A DNA stretch of 7,702 bases from Candidatus Aminicenantota bacterium (GTDB taxonomy: Bacteria; Acidobacteriota; Aminicenantia; UBA2199), in contig DAOVIP010000081.1 in the NCBI GenBank assembly GCA_030671465.1, positions 1-7,702 on the forward strand. The letters run 5' to 3'. A program made the translations under genes and the position numbers. The notes beneath the pieces are model-generated. The model was given only the letters and a program-made list of their open reading frames with translations. It was not told the origin of the DNA and made no database searches. Below, piece after piece: positions 6,239-7,702 of this stretch (positions within the stretch are counted from its first letter, which is position 1; every line of letters begins with the position of its first letter).

Positions 6239-7266
6239 CAAACAATGACGCCGGCTGCCACTATTATATCCTCCTGGTAAAACACACAGATCTGACCGGG
6301 AGTAACCGCCCGGACCGGACAGGTAAACTTTCCCCGGATATGACCTTGATCGGTTTCGATTATTTCAATCTCATGCAACTGGCTCATATAGCGTATTTTG
6401 GCCCGGAGCACCTCTCCCGGGCGAAGGGGGCGCCAGTAAACCGGAAGCCTTACCCGGATTTCATCACTGAATAGATCTTTGTCTTCGCCCAGAATAATGG
6501 TATTGTTTTTCACATCCTTGCCAATGACATACAATTTCCGGTCGGAAGAAAATCGGGTTCCCCGGCGCTGGCCAATAGTAAAATGCGTGATTCCGTCATG
6601 GCTGCCGATCCGCTTGCCCTGCACATCAACAATATCACCCTTCCGAATCATTCCGGGAATTTCCCGGTTGAGATATCCGTTCAATGACTGACCGCTCAAA
6701 AAACAGACATCCTGGCTCTCTTTTTGATGGGCCAGGGGCAGGTCCCGGACCATATCCCTGACCTGGTCCAGACTCTGGGTAGACAGGGGAAAAATCGTTT
6801 TTCTCAATTTTTCAACGCCGATCATGGAAAGAAAATAAATCTGAGACTTATCCCGATCCTGAGGCTCCCTCAGGAACATATCCCCTGCCCTCTCAATCCG
6901 GTCCGCATAATGCCCGGTGGCAAACATATCCGCCTGAAATTTGGCAAAGGCCAGATCCCACAACCAGCCGAATTTCAGGCTCACATTGCAGGTCACACAG
7001 GGATTGGGTGTCAATCCGGACTGATAGGCTTTTAAAAATTCATTGATAACCTTGACCTTGAATAAGGACCGGGCATCCACCTGGCTGAGGGGAATATCAA
7101 TCACCGAAGCCAGTTTTTTGATGTTTTCAATTCTATCTGCCTCTCCTGCAGTTCCCACCACCATGGTTATCAGCTGTACCCGGTACTTTGCTTTTTTCAA
7201 GATCAAGGCTGCTGCAGTTGAATCCTTCCCCCCGCTGAAGGCTACCACCACTTTTTTTGCTGTCAT
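6238..7266 (-). CDS. mnmA: MnmA-like tRNA 2-thiouridine synthase, divergent three-cysteine form
   Basis: This 342-residue cytoplasmic protein is related to MnmA/TrmU, which makes the 2-thio group of uridine 34 in Lys, Glu and Gln tRNAs using ATP and a persulfide sulfur donor. Family motifs are the PP-loop SGGKDS (11-16), TPNPCVTCN (86-94), TGHYAD (117-122), KSQIYFLS (140-147), ESQDVCFL (183-190), and SHDGITHFTIGQRRG (222-236), followed by a beta-rich C-terminal region. Cys93 and Cys188 match the two conserved family cysteines. Differences from classic MnmA are SGGKDS in place of SGGVDS, Cys90 where the usual motif has Asp (NPD), and no LFMKNW-like motif after the second strand; it is somewhat shorter than the roughly 370-residue E. 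coli protein. The start at 7264-7266 has AGAGGA 8 bases upstream. It follows dus by 28 bases in the same direction and is closed by a terminator. It could be a paralogue acting on another position; MnmA is the best family call. Confidence 0.87.
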   Translation of the reverse strand: MTAKKVVVAFSGGKDSTAAALILKKAKYRVQLITMVVGTAGEADRIENIKKLASVIDIPLSQVDARSLFKVKVINEFLKAYQSGLTPNPCVTCNVSLKFGWLWDLAFAKFQADMFATGHYADRIERAGDMFLREPQDRDKSQIYFLSMIGVEKLRKTIFPLSTQSLDQVRDMVRDLPLAHQKESQDVCFLSGQSLNGYLNREIPGMIRKGDIVDVQGKRIGSHDGITHFTIGQRRGTRFSSDRKLYVIGKDVKNNTIILGEDKDLFSDEIRVRLPVYWRPLRPGEVLRAKIRYMSQLHEIEIIETDQGHIRGKFTCPVRAVTPGQICVFYQEDIIVAAGVIV

Positions 7267-7269
7267 TTC

Positions 7270-7297
7270 CCTTATCCTCTACATGCCTTATCCTCTA
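7270..7297 (-). repeat. Perfect 12-base direct repeat duplicating the mnmA ribosome binding site
   Basis: TAGAGGATAAGG occurs twice on the minus strand, at 7286-7297 and 7270-7281, separated by CATG. The upstream copy contains the dus TAG stop codon. The downstream copy supplies the mnmA Shine-Dalgarno (AGAGGA at 7275-7280, 8 bases from the ATG). The junction creates ATG-TAG (7279-7284), a start codon followed at once by a stop, itself preceded by AGAGGA (7291-7296) at 6 bases. Confidence 0.85.
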
Positions 7298-7702
7298 GGA
7301 AAAAGCATAAAACCGGTTTAAGTGGCTCTTGGCTTCTGCATAGCTGCGGCTGGCATATACCTGCCTCCGGAGGTTTCTGGCCTCATTTTGACCGGCTACC
7401 AGGAAACGGGTATAGGCCTTGATCCGGCTCAGCCTTAACTCCGGCGGATACAGTTCTTCAGTCAACTCCAGCAGCCTCCCGATCACCACTCCGGTTCCGG
7501 CCTGTGCCAGATTCCCATCCGGTTCATGGCCCAGCTGACGGGAAATGTCTGAAAAAATCCGTGGATTGCGCAGGGCCTCCCGCCCAATCATGATCCCATC
7601 CGCCAGCTTCAATTTTTCCAGGGCATCCGGTATGGTTTTGATGTCTCCGTTCCCGATGAAGGTGGTTCGCATTTTTTCTCTGAGTATCGGGGCCTGATCC
7701 CA
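7295..7702 (-). CDS. dus: tRNA-dihydrouridine synthase, C-terminal part (5' end outside the window)
   Basis: The reading frame is open to the window edge, so only the last 135 residues are present; the ATG at 7670-7672 is internal, because ten more in-frame codons (WDQAPILREK) precede it and fit the family. Dus enzymes are FMN-dependent reductases that convert specific tRNA uridines to dihydrouridine. Seen here are the end of the TIM barrel, with the FMN-phosphate region IGNGDI and the signature DGIMIGREALRNPRIF, and then the helical C-terminal RNA-binding domain (about the last 80 residues, rich in Arg and Leu). The catalytic cysteine region lies beyond the window. The subfamily (DusA, B or C) cannot be set from this part; the motif style is closest to DusB. 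It ends 28 bases before mnmA, so the two tRNA-modification genes probably share a transcript. Confidence 0.9.
   Translation of the reverse strand, partial: WDQAPILREKMRTTFIGNGDIKTIPDALEKLKLADGIMIGREALRNPRIFSDISRQLGHEPDGNLAQAGTGVVIGRLLELTEELYPPELRLSRIKAYTRFLVAGQNEARNLRRQVYASRSYAEAKSHLNRFYAFS

Noticed and set aside
7670..7672. ATG as the real start of the dihydrouridine synthase gene
   Set aside because: The frame continues to the window edge with residues that fit the family, and a 125-residue protein would lack most of the catalytic barrel.
1..7702. CRISPR arrays, tRNA or rRNA genes, insertion sequences, attachment sites
   Set aside because: No regularly spaced repeats, no cloverleaf-like or rRNA-like stretch, and no transposase or terminal inverted repeats were seen; gaps between genes are all under 150 bases.

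Overview
The window is densely coding, of moderate GC, with no mobile element, CRISPR array or RNA gene that I can see. It carries seven protein genes, six complete and one cut by the right edge, and intergenic gaps are all under 150 bases. The proteins look like those of a Gram-negative bacterium. My guess is a Desulfobacterota (deltaproteobacterial) type anaerobe. This rests on general protein flavour and the combination of c-di-GMP signalling, a PTS-type regulator and prokaryotic ClC transporters, so the lineage call is low confidence.

Left part (42-782, minus strand): a stand-alone EAL-domain c-di-GMP phosphodiesterase with every catalytic residue in place. An AT-rich gap (783-926) precedes it and holds a good sigma70-like promoter reading toward it.

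Centre (927-5454): an anion-transport module. A minus-strand pair encodes a small protein joining a helix-turn-helix to a PTS EIIA (PtsN/fructose type) domain, followed with overlapping or nearly touching ends by a ClC transporter with two CBS domains. Divergent from this pair, across about 98 bases of control region, is a second ClC transporter with CBS domains and a C-terminal TrkA-C/RCK-C domain. The two ClC proteins differ in the gating-glutamate motif (GPEAP versus GREGP), and both lack the internal proton glutamate. A phosphorylatable regulator between two differently built ClC proteins suggests coordinated control of anion or proton exchange by PTS phosphorylation state; this is inference.

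Right part (5466-7702, minus strand): adenylate kinase, convergent with the second ClC gene with only 11 bases between stop codons, then an apparent tRNA-modification operon. In transcription order the operon is a tRNA-dihydrouridine synthase (only its C-terminal 135 residues are in the window) followed by an MnmA-like tRNA 2-thiouridylase. The MnmA homologue is atypical: its P-loop reads SGGKDS and its active site reads NPCVTC, so three cysteines stand where the usual set is Asp-Cys-Cys. The 28-base gap between the two genes holds a perfect 12-base direct repeat that duplicates the ribosome binding site and creates an ATG-TAG start-stop element. A clear intrinsic terminator ends this operon before the adk promoter region.
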